NCBI GenBank assembly: GCA_012932295.1
Contig: JAAONU010000022.1
Span: 1-64,000 of the forward strand
Origin: Cyclina sinensis
Taxonomy: Eukaryota > Mollusca > Bivalvia > Venerida > Veneridae
Reading direction: 5' to 3'
DNA length: 64,000 bases
Within the stretch, counting starts at the first letter, position 1, and each line of letters opens with the position of its first letter. Below are positions 53,969 through 64,000 of this stretch, piece by piece. The notes beneath the pieces were generated by a model that had not been told where the DNA came from, did not search any database, and saw only the letters and a program-made list of their open reading frames with translations. The position numbers and the translations under genes were made by a program.

Positions 53969-55400
53969 CCCTTACGCCATCTGAAAACCATCGTCTGAAA
54001 ACACTGTGTACATGTATCAACAATTTGCAAAAGCTGGGAAAAACTGCTTTTAACACGCATAAAAACATGTCTCAAGAAATATGTTTGCCTGCCTAGCTGA
54101 CGATAATCTTAAATTTTTAAGATAAACAAAAACATCATCGATAACAATGAAAAACTTACATGTAATTTAAAGGTTAAAAATCCAGATCTGCAGAACAAAT
54201 ACCAGATATTCCACAAAACGGACAATGTATAATACAACAGAGGTATATTTCAAAATTGGTTGTACTACATTTACATTACTTTCAATCGATTTTATAGATT
54301 TGGAGCAATAATGAATTAAAGCGGTTATTCAACAGTTATTAATAAGTCATTTAACCGAAACGGGCGAATATTTATTATTGATTCCTCTATAGCAACTAGG
54401 TAACACTAACTTAAACTACCAACTTTTATTTTTAAATTACAACGCGTTAGTACCGGTTGTCACCTGCACAGCTTAATTTGGCGGAAATTTAACTCAGTAT
54501 CAATTTCGTGACGTATCACATTGAAATTAATCCTCCGGTACCTTTATTGCGAAAAAGACACTGTCTGACGTAATTCTAAACACAAACAATAGAAATATCA
54601 CAAAAATTTTGAACTTTTTCGCTCATTGGATTATTGTGAAGCAGTGTACTTTGCACAATGCAAGGCCTTGATGTCGATTTCCTTTACCTGTCAAATCAAA
54701 ATTATTTAACATCATTATTGATTTCAGTTAAAAACTACATTTAAGACTGAAAATTTACGAGAAATGTACGAAGATATTGACCTTTACCTTTATTTGTCTT
54801 GCAGCTGTTACCCGAAGCTAGTGCCAGCAGAGAAAGGGTACCGCTTTTGGTTTCAATTTAACAGGAAGAACAGGGCTGTTGGTGACGAAGTGCAGAGATA
54901 TAGATAAAGAAGCCTTTGCTGCCATTTAGGTACATTGACATCCCTGGTTATCAAATTGAAATAACTCGCAGTCACAGGTACTTATTAAATGAACATCACA
55001 GGGATCCTAAATGAACATGTGAATGAAAATCACAACTTTTAACTGTCACACTTTACGAGTATGTCTGTATTAATCAGATTTTTCATTCACTTGTATGCTT
55101 TAAAGGTAAAAAAAAATCCTTGTATGCTTGGGTTCCCAGTGCTGTACCATTTATGTGGAAGTTAAAATGTATTGGGTCTTTAGATAAAACCACCTGTTGA
55201 GTGAAGTCTTTATCAATAAAATGTTGACACACAAAACAAAGTACTGGTTTTGATGATATAAAACGATCTGCCTGTATCTGTGACGTTTTCTAATCCGTAC
55301 CTTTACTCTGAGACTCCTGAAACTTTATAATTATATGGATAAATCTTAAATGAGTGCAGTGTACAAGAATCATAACACTCGACTATTTTGATGGCCTTCC
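53969..55400. other. Non-coding stretch, possible promoter region
   Basis: Locally less AT-rich around 54440-54560 and 54800-54930. These are plausible places for a 5' untranslated exon of the minus-strand gene or of an unseen plus-strand gene. No start codon or frame supports a call. Confidence 0.35.
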
Positions 55401-55404
55401 GTCC

Positions 55405-56290
55405 GGCGCCCACCACTTGTTTTAAACAACATCACAGACACCACCAGGTCAACGTTTGCAGGGATGTTTGTTGCATAAAGCCCTACCAAAGCTGTTCAAA
55501 GAATTGAATTCTATCAGGAACTGTGGTTGCTATAGCTACAGAAAGGAAAACACTTCTTTTCTGAAATCACAAGGCCTAGATCTCAGCTGTTTTGTATACA
55601 GGTTCAAATTATGTCCTTGCCCCAGAGGTTCATTAAATTTTACAAGCCATATATAGGGAAGATTTCAAAAATCTATGAAATCATAGGGCCTAGGGCTTAG
55701 ATAATTCTATGCAAGGAGTTTCATCTAGAGATCCTCTACCAAAATTGTTCAAATAATGTCCCTGGGATCATAAATACCTGACCCTAGGGTCACCTGATTT
55801 TACATAACTTAATACAGGGATGACCTATAATGTTCTTGTCTGAAATGCCATTAGAGCTTAGAAAATGTGCATTTTGCATTGTTAAGTGGACCTCCGCCTA
55901 GTTTGTTCAAATTATGTCCCTGTGGTCAAAATTCGCACCGGGCAGTCTTTTTTGTGTGTGTTTTTGAAAATCTTCTGACCAGAAACCTTAACCTTTAGAT
56001 TTCGGTAAGTAGCATTGTAAAGTTGATTTCTTTGAAACTGTTCCCGGCCGTGAGTCGCTTGTTTTACATCGGGTTTTGTAAGTAAAACTTTGAAAATCTT
56101 CTTGTCTGAAAATGTATTCTTTAGAGCTTAGATATTTTGTAGGTTCCATTGTCTAGTGGACCTCAGCCTACTATTTTCAAACCATGTCCCAGGGGTCAAA
56201 ATCTGCCCTGCCCTTGGGGTCCTATGCTCAACAGCCAATCCTCAGCTAAAGTACTCAGGTGAGCGATCTAGGGTCATCATGGCTGTCTTA
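55405..56290. repeat. Dispersed element, reverse orientation copy of the 29.2-kb family
   Basis: The right end 'actcaggtgagcgatctagg' with 'gtcatcatggctgtcttatt' is the reverse complement of the left end of the element at 29228. Internal phrases 'ttcaaattatgtccctgtgg', 'tctgaaatgccattagagct' and 'gtctagtggacctcagccta' recur two to three times with a spacing near 190-230 bp. Non-coding. Confidence 0.75.
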
Positions 56291-56864
56291 TTTATATTTT
56301 TTGTCTTTGGTAATTTCATGTTTGAATTTGTCTTACATGAGGAGTGCATTACAAAATAACGATAACTATTGATTGATTATATTTTGAGTTATTGCTCTAA
56401 ATTTTCATTCTGGAGTTTTTGTCTGGACCATTCCACTCAGACTTTCTGTGGAACGTCATAATTAGGGGTTGGCGTGCACACGAACCATAGTTTTCCGTAT
56501 ACATTTTTGTTCTGTATTCTTTTGTTTTCATGCCTGATTTTGTGGAGACCATTACTTCAAACACATTGAAGATACAGAACTGGATAGATCTTCTAAAGAA
56601 GAGGTGCAGTGCACAAGAACAATAAGTATTTGTTAGGATAAGAGCTTTTGTTCCCTTTTTTTAACTAGGCTGAGTCATAACTTTACTCTTCAATCAAATT
56701 TAACATGGTGCTACTCCTGTAGCATCAATCGTTTCCAACGATATGCTTGTATTACTTTTTGATTGAATTTTCTCCAGAAAGTCTTTATCTTTGGTGTGAA
56801 TGGTAGATTTATTCGTCTGTGACATGGGTTTAAAGATGTGTCATGTGACAAGAACTCTTTTTTA

Positions 56865-58430
56865 TGCCCCCCGGAAGGGAAGCATATAGTAATCACATTG
56901 TCTGTCCGTCCGTCCGTCTGGTAAAATCTTGTCCTCGCTTCATCTCCAAAAGCGCTTGAGGGATTTCATTTAAATTTAACGGGAGTGTTTGATATCAATC
57001 CTAGTTGCGCGTATCGTCAGGAGATTAAGCTCGATTTATTTTTGGCAGAGTTATGGGCACTTATAGTCATTTATTCACTCTAAAATATTGTCCTCGCTTC
57101 ATCTCCAAAACCGCTTGAGGGATTTCATTGAAACTTAACAGGAGTGTTTGTCACCAAGCCTAGTTGTGCATATCGTCAGGAGATTCCCCTCGTATTTGGG
57201 GGGCAGAGTTATAGGCACTAAGTCATTTTTATCCCCCCCCCCGTCAGCCAAAAGCGGAGGGGATATTAGAAATGGTCTCCGTCCGTGCGTCCGTACCGAT
57301 TTTATCCGGTGCCTAATTACAAAAGTACTTGAGCGATTTTCTTCAAGCTTCATGCACTGAAAGAGCACATTGGGAGGAAGTGCAATAAGTAAGAACAATA
57401 ACTCTATCTTGCCTACTTTTAGAGTTATTCCCTTTTATCAGATTTACTTGAAAACTTTGTCCGCAGCACAACTCCAAAAGTAGTTGAGCAATTTACTTCA
57501 AACTTAATACACTGACATAGCACATTACTAGGAAGTGCAATGTGCAAGAATAATAACTCTACCTTGCCTACTTTTAGAGTTATTCCCATTTATCAGATTT
57601 AATTAAAACGTTTTGTCCACAGCATAACTCAAAAAGTACTTGAGGGATTTACTTCAAACTTAATACACTGACATCATGGACATAGTACTTCTTTCCAGCG
57701 GGGGATTAACCATGTGTAACATGGCTTTTGTTTACTCTAACTTCTTCTTGTGCATATCGTCAGAAGATTCTGCTCGATTTATTTTTGGCAGAGTTATTGG
57801 CACTTAGGCATTTTTTTTTACTCTAACTTCTATATTAAAGTCTTTTCCACACTTCATCTCCAAAACCACTGGTGGATTTCATTGACACTACACAGGAATG
57901 TTTGTCACCGAACCTAGCTGTGCATATCGTCAGGAGCTCTGGTCGGATTATTTTGGCAGTGTTATGGGTCCTTAGTTATTTTTATGCCCCCACTCTTTGG
58001 GGGGGGGGGGGGATTTAGATTTGCCCTTGTCCGTCCATCCCAAAAAGTTGTGTCGCCTGTACCTGCAAAAGCGCTGCACCTACAGTCAAGAAACTTTACA
58101 GGAATGTTAATCAGCATGTGAAGTTGTGCACCTGGGGTTTCCCGTATAGATTTATTTGGAACTGTTTCAGTTATGGCCCCTTACTTAGTCAAAAATAGTA
58201 ATTTTCAACTTGTGTCGTCTGTACCTGCAAAAGCGCTGCCCCTACAGTCAAGAAACTTTACAGGATTGTGATCAGCATGTAAAGTTGTGCACCTGGGGTT
58301 TCCCGTATAGATTTATTCGGAATTGTTAGAGTTATGGCCCCTTACATTCTCAAAAATTGCAATTTTCAACTTGTGTCGCCTGTAACTGCAAAAGCGCTGG
58401 AGCTAGAATCACCAAGTTCTGAGCATGGTT
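56865..58430. repeat. Cluster of three 'tatgcccccc...gtccgtccgtc' elements
   Basis: Element starts are visible at about 56865 ('atgccccccggaagggaagc'), 57229 ('atcccccccccgtcagccaa') and 57983 ('atgcccccactctttggggg'). Each is followed within 60 bp by 'gtccgtcc' and then by degenerate tandem units such as 'ttcatctccaaaa(g/c)cgcttgag', 'aagtacttgag(c/g)gattt' or 'gcaaaagcgctg(c/g)(a/c)cctacag'. The second starts inside a unit of the first, so the insertions are nested. No coding capacity. Confidence 0.75.
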
Positions 58431-60902
58431 GACATACTGTGTCTGACTGAAGCAAATATGTATGAGAAACAAGTACTTTACCATCAGCGTGTTGGGTGGA
58501 GCTTGACATGTTTGCCTATGTCATGGGAAGACAACTGCCACGGGTTGCCTATAAAGGACCACACAACTTCTATGACAAGCCTACTGGATCAGGAATACAT
58601 GTACGTGCTGGTGCAAGCCGTGGGTTGTGCATATCCTACTAAAAAAGCGAGTTCCCCATAATACGTGCAGTTGTACATCTGAAGACGGAGACCAACAAGT
58701 GACCCTCGGTCATACTAGACCTTCATTATTCTTATTTTAAACGCATTTTAATGGTCCCAGCTTATAGAGCTCCAAGTTACTGAGGGACCAAAGAGCACCG
58801 TAAGTAATTTACTTTACCTGGAAAGATTAACATACCAGTGAGCTGAAGGGGGTAGTTTCCTTATGGACTGGTTGTCTATTGTGACTTCATACACAGACCT
58901 GTTAAATCCAAGAAATTCTTGGATTTGTAAATGACACAAAAAATGCATTAACCAAATAGCCAGATATTTTTGCACTGAAAATACCTTCAGCTGTTTGGCG
59001 AAACAGCTGATTAAATCAAATCAATTAATTTCAATGCTACATTCAAATACACCTGAATCTGGTTACATTTAGCCATACATGCTTTAAAGGTTAAAACACA
59101 AAAACAACAGAAAACAACAAAGAAGATATCTAATTCTGTTTTTAATTACACATTATATTTTTGATAATTTATTATGTTTCTAATATTTACAAAATGAGAC
59201 AAAACTTTATACAGTCATTTCACAACACAAACCTCCACAAATAAACAACATATCTGATAACATAAACCTGTTTCACTTTGAAATGTTTTATATATGGCTG
59301 AACAGTCTTTTAGAACTGACAAACTGATGAAATCAATATTACATGAACACAAATGTGCAATTCTCAATTCATTAAAAGCACAGTTGAAATACATTAAATT
59401 TCATAAAACTATGTTCATACAATGAATGTTTCATTTTGTTAAAATTCGAAAATGGAAAACTTGCACTTGTCATATACACAGAATATAAATAATAAATAAA
59501 ACTTCATTTTGATAATAAAACTTAATAATATGCCGTGTTAGACATGATGACTCAAAATGTTCAGCAACCATTAAACAATATTTCTGGCTTGCATGTAGTT
59601 GCACTAACAATGATTTTTTATATCTGCAACTTTATCGTCTTTCTTTTTTAAAAGGTACATTGTAAGCTGGTCAAACCTTCCTACTAGACACTTTTTGTTT
59701 CTAAAAAAACTGTTTACTTCAAAATCCTTTTGAATTGGAACTTTTTCTTAACATCAGTTTCAGATGACAGTATAATGACAGCCTTTTGTTAAGAAAACCT
59801 GCTTAGAAATGTCAACAGACTTTGATTTTCATATGAATACCTTGTGACATAATTTCAAAAGAAAATGAAAAAAGTTACTGCCTTTACAGCAACTACACCC
59901 CTTACAAACTAAACTATAAAAGCTGCACTTGACTAGTATTTGGCATGATTAAAATCAAACAGGTAAATGTATATTAACCCTTAACCTGCTGGAACCGAAA
60001 GTGATAAGCCTTTGCCACCAGTATAGAGCCAGGCCAGCCTGCACATCCGTGCAGTCTGACCAGGGTCTATACTGTTGGTAGCTCCATTTTTGTATTTTGA
60101 TATTGAAATCCCTTGAACTTTGAATAGACTGTTCCAATTTCAAAGCTGGGCAAATCCATTACAAAATTTTAGCATGTTCAGGGTAAAAACCATTCTTAAC
60201 ATAAAAAATATCAGCAGTGTTTGATTCAGGTACTAAATACTTTAAGCATCTCTTTAACACTAAAATAAGCAACCATAATCTAAAAACGCTGTTTGAAATG
60301 ATAATTATTTAACTATGACTGGTAAGAATCAACAACTGAGCTATGAACAGTGTCTTTGCAACAATTTTATGGAAAGCAAACTGCTTCTCATAATGCAGAA
60401 TACAACACAGTATAATAACTTAATGACTTGAAACAAAGACCTAAATAATGATATTTTAGGTCTTTGCTTTAAGTCCATGATTCACAAGTACACGTAATTC
60501 TTAGCTTACCAAGATACCTGTCTTACCGGCAGAAATGATCTTTATTTCTACCAAAATTGTTTCTAACTTTGCTTTTTAAATCAATGAACATGTTATAAAT
60601 ATAGTGCAGTAATTTTTTCAATGACATTGTAAAACAAAACATAAGAAAAGCTTTTTCATGAAGAAGACTTGAATAGGAAAGAAAGACACATGTCAACATT
60701 GTATAAGAGTGAATAGAACATGGTTTGATCATTATCCTAACAGTACATTTATTTTTCTTTATCAGTAAAGTCAAAGTTTTCCTGGGACTTTAAAAAAAAA
60801 AATTATTTAAGCTAACTGATATCTTTTCAATGTCTTCTAGTTTTTGGCAATTAAAATTTTATAAAGCACCTGCATTGTTTTTCATAAATACAAGGAACTA
60901 CA
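58431..60902. other. Non-coding stretch
   Basis: A 78-codon open frame at 58425-58661 has mixed codon use but no motif or splice partner. From 58.9 kb on the sequence is A-rich with many AATAAA/TTTATT hexamers, like a long 3' untranslated region or intron. At about 59975-60075 a repeat-like GC-richer patch contains 'taacctgctggaaccgaaag' and 'ccagcctgcacatccgtgca'. Confidence 0.4.
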
Positions 60903-60926
60903 CCCCCCCCCCCCCCCCCCCCCCCC
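60903..60926. repeat. Poly-C run of 24
   Basis: Uninterrupted C homopolymer. The exact length may be an assembly estimate. Confidence 0.95.
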
Positions 60927-62258
60927 GCCACCATACCTCTAGGGCTCTATCAATGAAGCAGAAAAAATCACGAATCAAAACTTTTTATACTTCTAAATTA
61001 AACTAATCTGGTCCCATTGCGTAATGTTTACAATGTATGATCTTTGACAGAATTTATTGTCAGTCACCTTTTTTCCTGTAAATATGATCCCTAGGGCACT
61101 GATTTATGAGAACAGGAAGTCAATCATGTAATGTCCTGTAATAAAATATATATCTGTGATGTAATGACAATAATATTTGCCTCTGCCTTCACTTATAAAT
61201 CATTCTGAACACATGACAAGCTGTCCCTTAACAAGACTTGGTTATTCAAAAACAAAAGCTAACTGCCTTACAGCTATGTGCAAATAAACTTTTCTACATA
61301 CATGTACATCTATTACTATGATCTGACAATTTGTTTTTTAATTTAAACAAACCTGCTTTAAGGAACTTCAGAATAAAGACACCCAATCATGGGGTTTTCC
61401 CTGTCAGTTTTATGTAAATAAAAACAATATTGTTTTTTAATTTATACAAAAACTTGTACAAGGTTCAGGGCAAAACAATTTCTTACAACTTACAGATTAT
61501 CTCCTAAGACACCATAACCACTCTACCAGTCACTGAACAAGAAAACCACTGTACCAGTCACTTATTTTCTAATGAGACAATTGCCTGTACATGTACTTTT
61601 CATCACTTGTATCAATTCACGGCTGGTTAACTTAAACACACACTGAACAAGTTTTACAATCTACTGGTAAATAACTAAAATTCATTTAAATATCTTAACA
61701 GAATTCAAGGAAAAAATGGACACTAATGAACACTTTACAAATATGCTATGTGGTAATGAGGACCATGTTGACATCAAATGCTGGCACAAAAATGCATGTA
61801 AAATAGGTTAGTCACGTTCAAATGGAAGCTCCAGCCTATAAAATTGTTCATCATTGAAAAATGTGGCCCTGGAAATATGTTAAAGTTATGTTACCTAACT
61901 CGCTTTACACAGTTTGAAAAAGAGGGGAAGAGCTCAGACTGGTACTTATAGAGTTCACCTCTTTAGGGCTGAATGTGTGTTTTACCCTACTGTAAAGCTC
62001 AACATGAAACCACTCTTAATAAAGACAAAATACTTAAATGTTCTCTCTGATTCTAAATATTGCATCGCCAATGACTACCTGAGCCACTGCATGGCAAAAA
62101 TGGACCCTCCCTGAAAAAGCTGCACTACATGTGATGAAATATGGTCCTATATGGAACTGAAATCATTATTGCTCAAATGTCTAGGGTGAAACTAGACATG
62201 ATGCATGCTGAATGCCGTGTTTTTCAAGACATTAGTCTTACAGTTATGCTAAGTATAA
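60927..62258. other. Non-coding stretch
   Basis: A-rich, no exon-like frame. 'gaaaaccactgtaccagtca' has a near copy just before it (about 61520-61560). Nothing else is seen. Confidence 0.4.
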
Positions 62259-62751
62259 CTTAAACTGGGGAACGGACAATAGCCCACTGGGACAATAGCC
62301 CACTGGACAATATCCCACTGTTAAATTTAGCAGGGAGGACAATAGCCCACTGCTTATCAAAAAGGATGCAGATGTAATAAACTAATAATATAGATGTTTG
62401 TTTTAATATTCACATTATATATTTAAAATACAAATTCAATCCTTTGTCTGCATTAATGTTCATATTCAATTATACAATGTATTTTTACTCATTTATACCC
62501 TGTGTCTACCAAATAAAACATGAGTGAAAAGTATAGAGCTGGTTAAAAAGTCCATTGGATCTGGGTCTGCTGTTTGTTTAGACAGAAATGTCAGAATTAA
62601 AAAAAAGTCTACACTGTTGACATATGAATACTTATATTTTAAACTCATTAGATACTCAATTTCTTAATTAAATGCATCATTATGCATAGAAGTGGGCTAT
62701 TGTCCTAGAAGGCTATTGTCCTAGTGGGCTATTGTCCTACACTCCTTAAAC
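62259..62751. mobile_element. Foldback-like element with repeated 16-bp end units, bounded by CTTAAAC
   Basis: The left end carries four copies of 'ggacaatagcccactg' type (62274-62353). The right end carries three copies of the reverse complement 'tgggctattgtcctag' (62692-62739). About 340 bp of AT-rich sequence lies between. CTTAAAC occurs immediately outside both ends (62259-62265 and 62745-62751), containing TTAA as piggyBac-group elements duplicate. The outermost few bases do not match well between the ends, so the boundary is approximate. No coding capacity. Confidence 0.6.
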
Positions 62752-64000
62752 CACACCCCTTTTAAGCACTGTGACAAAAATTTTATATATACATTACCAT
62801 AGTATGATAATGAGTAACTCCTTGCAATTTTTATGTGTTTTATTCTTCCATTTTACCATGCACAGGTTCATTTTTCCTCAAAAATAAAATAAAAAATGAT
62901 GACCTGCATCTTAAAATATCTTATAATGTGTCATTACAACATTGTACATGTACAAGGTACGATCAAACAGTGATCAAACAGTGATCAAACAGGTATAAAC
63001 AGAATAACATTACCCTTCCAAAAACACTTGAATCTTCCAAAGCACTGATAAAAAATAAAAAAAGAACTTTCACACCTTGGAAAAATAAAAAAACTACACA
63101 TGTACTTAAAATCTGAAATAAAAAGGTCTGTCTGAACAAATACGTGACAATCTAAAAGTCAAGTTTTGTAAAATATTCAAAACTCTTTAAATGAACCAGA
63201 AGTAATTTTCAATAAAATGTGTTACTCTCTGAAAAGAAACCCTAACTTTTTCTGACAGCACTTTGAGCTTTCTTGTTATCCAATTTAGAAAAAACAGTAA
63301 TAACTCTTAAAATAAGATGTCTTGTCTCTGTTGCACACAAGAAGAAAATCTTTGAATGATGTCTATTACAAATAGTGGGAAAGAAATAAAATACATTGTA
63401 CAGCAGTAGTTTTTTTGATTATTATAAATCAGCATAGATTATCAGCTAAATTTGTCATTCATTAAGTGAAAATATTGATAGTTACACATAAAATTTATTA
63501 AAACATAACACAGCACTACCATTCTACAAAATTTCTTGACAGAATTGGAGAAACAGGGACAAAATGCACTTTGAAATACAGTCTTGATAATTATGACATG
63601 TGCAAAAATGAGATAAAATGTTCAAATTAGTTAAAATGACAGAACTACATGTATATTGCATTTCTTTTCCAATATGAAATATCACAAAAAATGCTGCCAG
63701 ATTTTTAAACGGAACCTGAATTTTTAGCCTGGCATTTTTTTAAAACCGTAATGGCAAATATGTTTAATGCATTTTAAATTCAACTGCTGAGGAAGTCATA
63801 CCTGTCTTGTCATCTACTAAATGTAAACAGTTAGATACTACATGTCATTTACTCTTCTCCTAAACATACATAACACATTTCAACATAAACCTGATCACAA
63901 AATACACAAAGTCTAAAAATACTGGAATGAATGAGAAGAAGTGTACTGATTCCAAATTAGATACGATGTACAAAATAAATACTTTAACCTATTTTCTTCT
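62752..64000. other. Non-coding stretch to the right edge
   Basis: A-rich. A triple 'gatcaaacagt' repeat lies at about 62960-62990. No exon is supported. It could be 3' untranslated sequence or an intron of a gene lying beyond the window. Confidence 0.4.

Noticed and set aside
58425..58661. 78-codon plus-strand frame with mixed codon use
   Set aside because: No recognisable domain, no splice sites in phase, and it starts at the edge of a dispersed repeat. Left as non-coding.

Overview
This is a eukaryotic, almost certainly animal, genomic window. It is AT-rich and intron-rich, carries GT-AG introns, is dense in minisatellites and short dispersed repeats, and has no long uninterrupted genes. 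Several interspersed repeat families (arrays built on 'tgaccttgacctttgacc', elements starting near 'aacaagagggcc' and ending near 'gctcaggtgagcta', elements opening with 'tatgcccccc' followed by 'gtccgtccgtccgtc') are of the kind common in bivalve mollusc genomes. I infer a bivalve, possibly a venerid clam. That is from memory of such genomes, not from a search.

The one gene that can be assembled completely lies on the minus strand from 48819 (ATG) down to 22272 (stop). It has eleven coding positions joined by GT-AG introns in consistent phase and gives a 446-residue (or 445-residue) coiled-coil-rich, lysine-tailed protein that I do not recognise. Its sixth coding exon exists twice, at 34498-34667 and 35305-35471. 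The two copies encode homologous peptides (about half identical), share entry and exit phase, and have lengths (170 and 167 nt) that keep frame only if exactly one is used, so they look like a mutually exclusive exon pair. Just downstream of the seventh coding exon the intron holds three to four tandem copies of that exon's 3' half, each with its own splice-donor-like end.

Two shorter pieces look like last exons of plus-strand genes: 1437-1498 (weak) and 18680-18778 (better). If the second is real, it converges tail-to-tail on the minus-strand gene, with the 18.8-22.3 kb stretch holding 3' untranslated and intergenic sequence. From 58.7 kb to the end I see no exons.

Region by region: 0-9 kb is mostly non-coding with short tandem repeats, a tRNA-like remnant and dispersed repeats. 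8.8-9.3 kb holds an internally deleted Tc1/mariner transposase. 12.0-13.8 kb is a 49-bp satellite, 15.5-16.2 kb a 25-bp array and 17.0-18.4 kb a 34-bp array. 24.2-26.3 kb is a 30-bp array organised into 180-bp higher-order repeats. 28.4-28.7 kb is a near-perfect inverted repeat with 150-bp arms. 29.2-30.9 kb, 35.6-37.1 kb, 37.6-38.0 kb, 47.6-48.2 kb, 55.4-56.3 kb and 56.9-58.4 kb are dispersed elements with internal tandem repeats. 46.0-46.8 kb is an 800-bp TA-flanked MITE. 49.5-51.25 kb is a dead non-LTR retrotransposon on the minus strand, 51.6-51.9 kb a tRNA-derived SINE, and 51.9-52.1 kb a 149-bp perfect foldback element inside an 8-bp duplication. 62.26-62.75 kb is a foldback-like element bounded by TTAA.

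The long open frames in the tandem arrays (for example 259 codons at 24.5-25.2 kb) are by-products of repeat units with no stop codons and are not annotated as genes. No RNA genes, CRISPR arrays or bacterial-type regulatory signals were seen.
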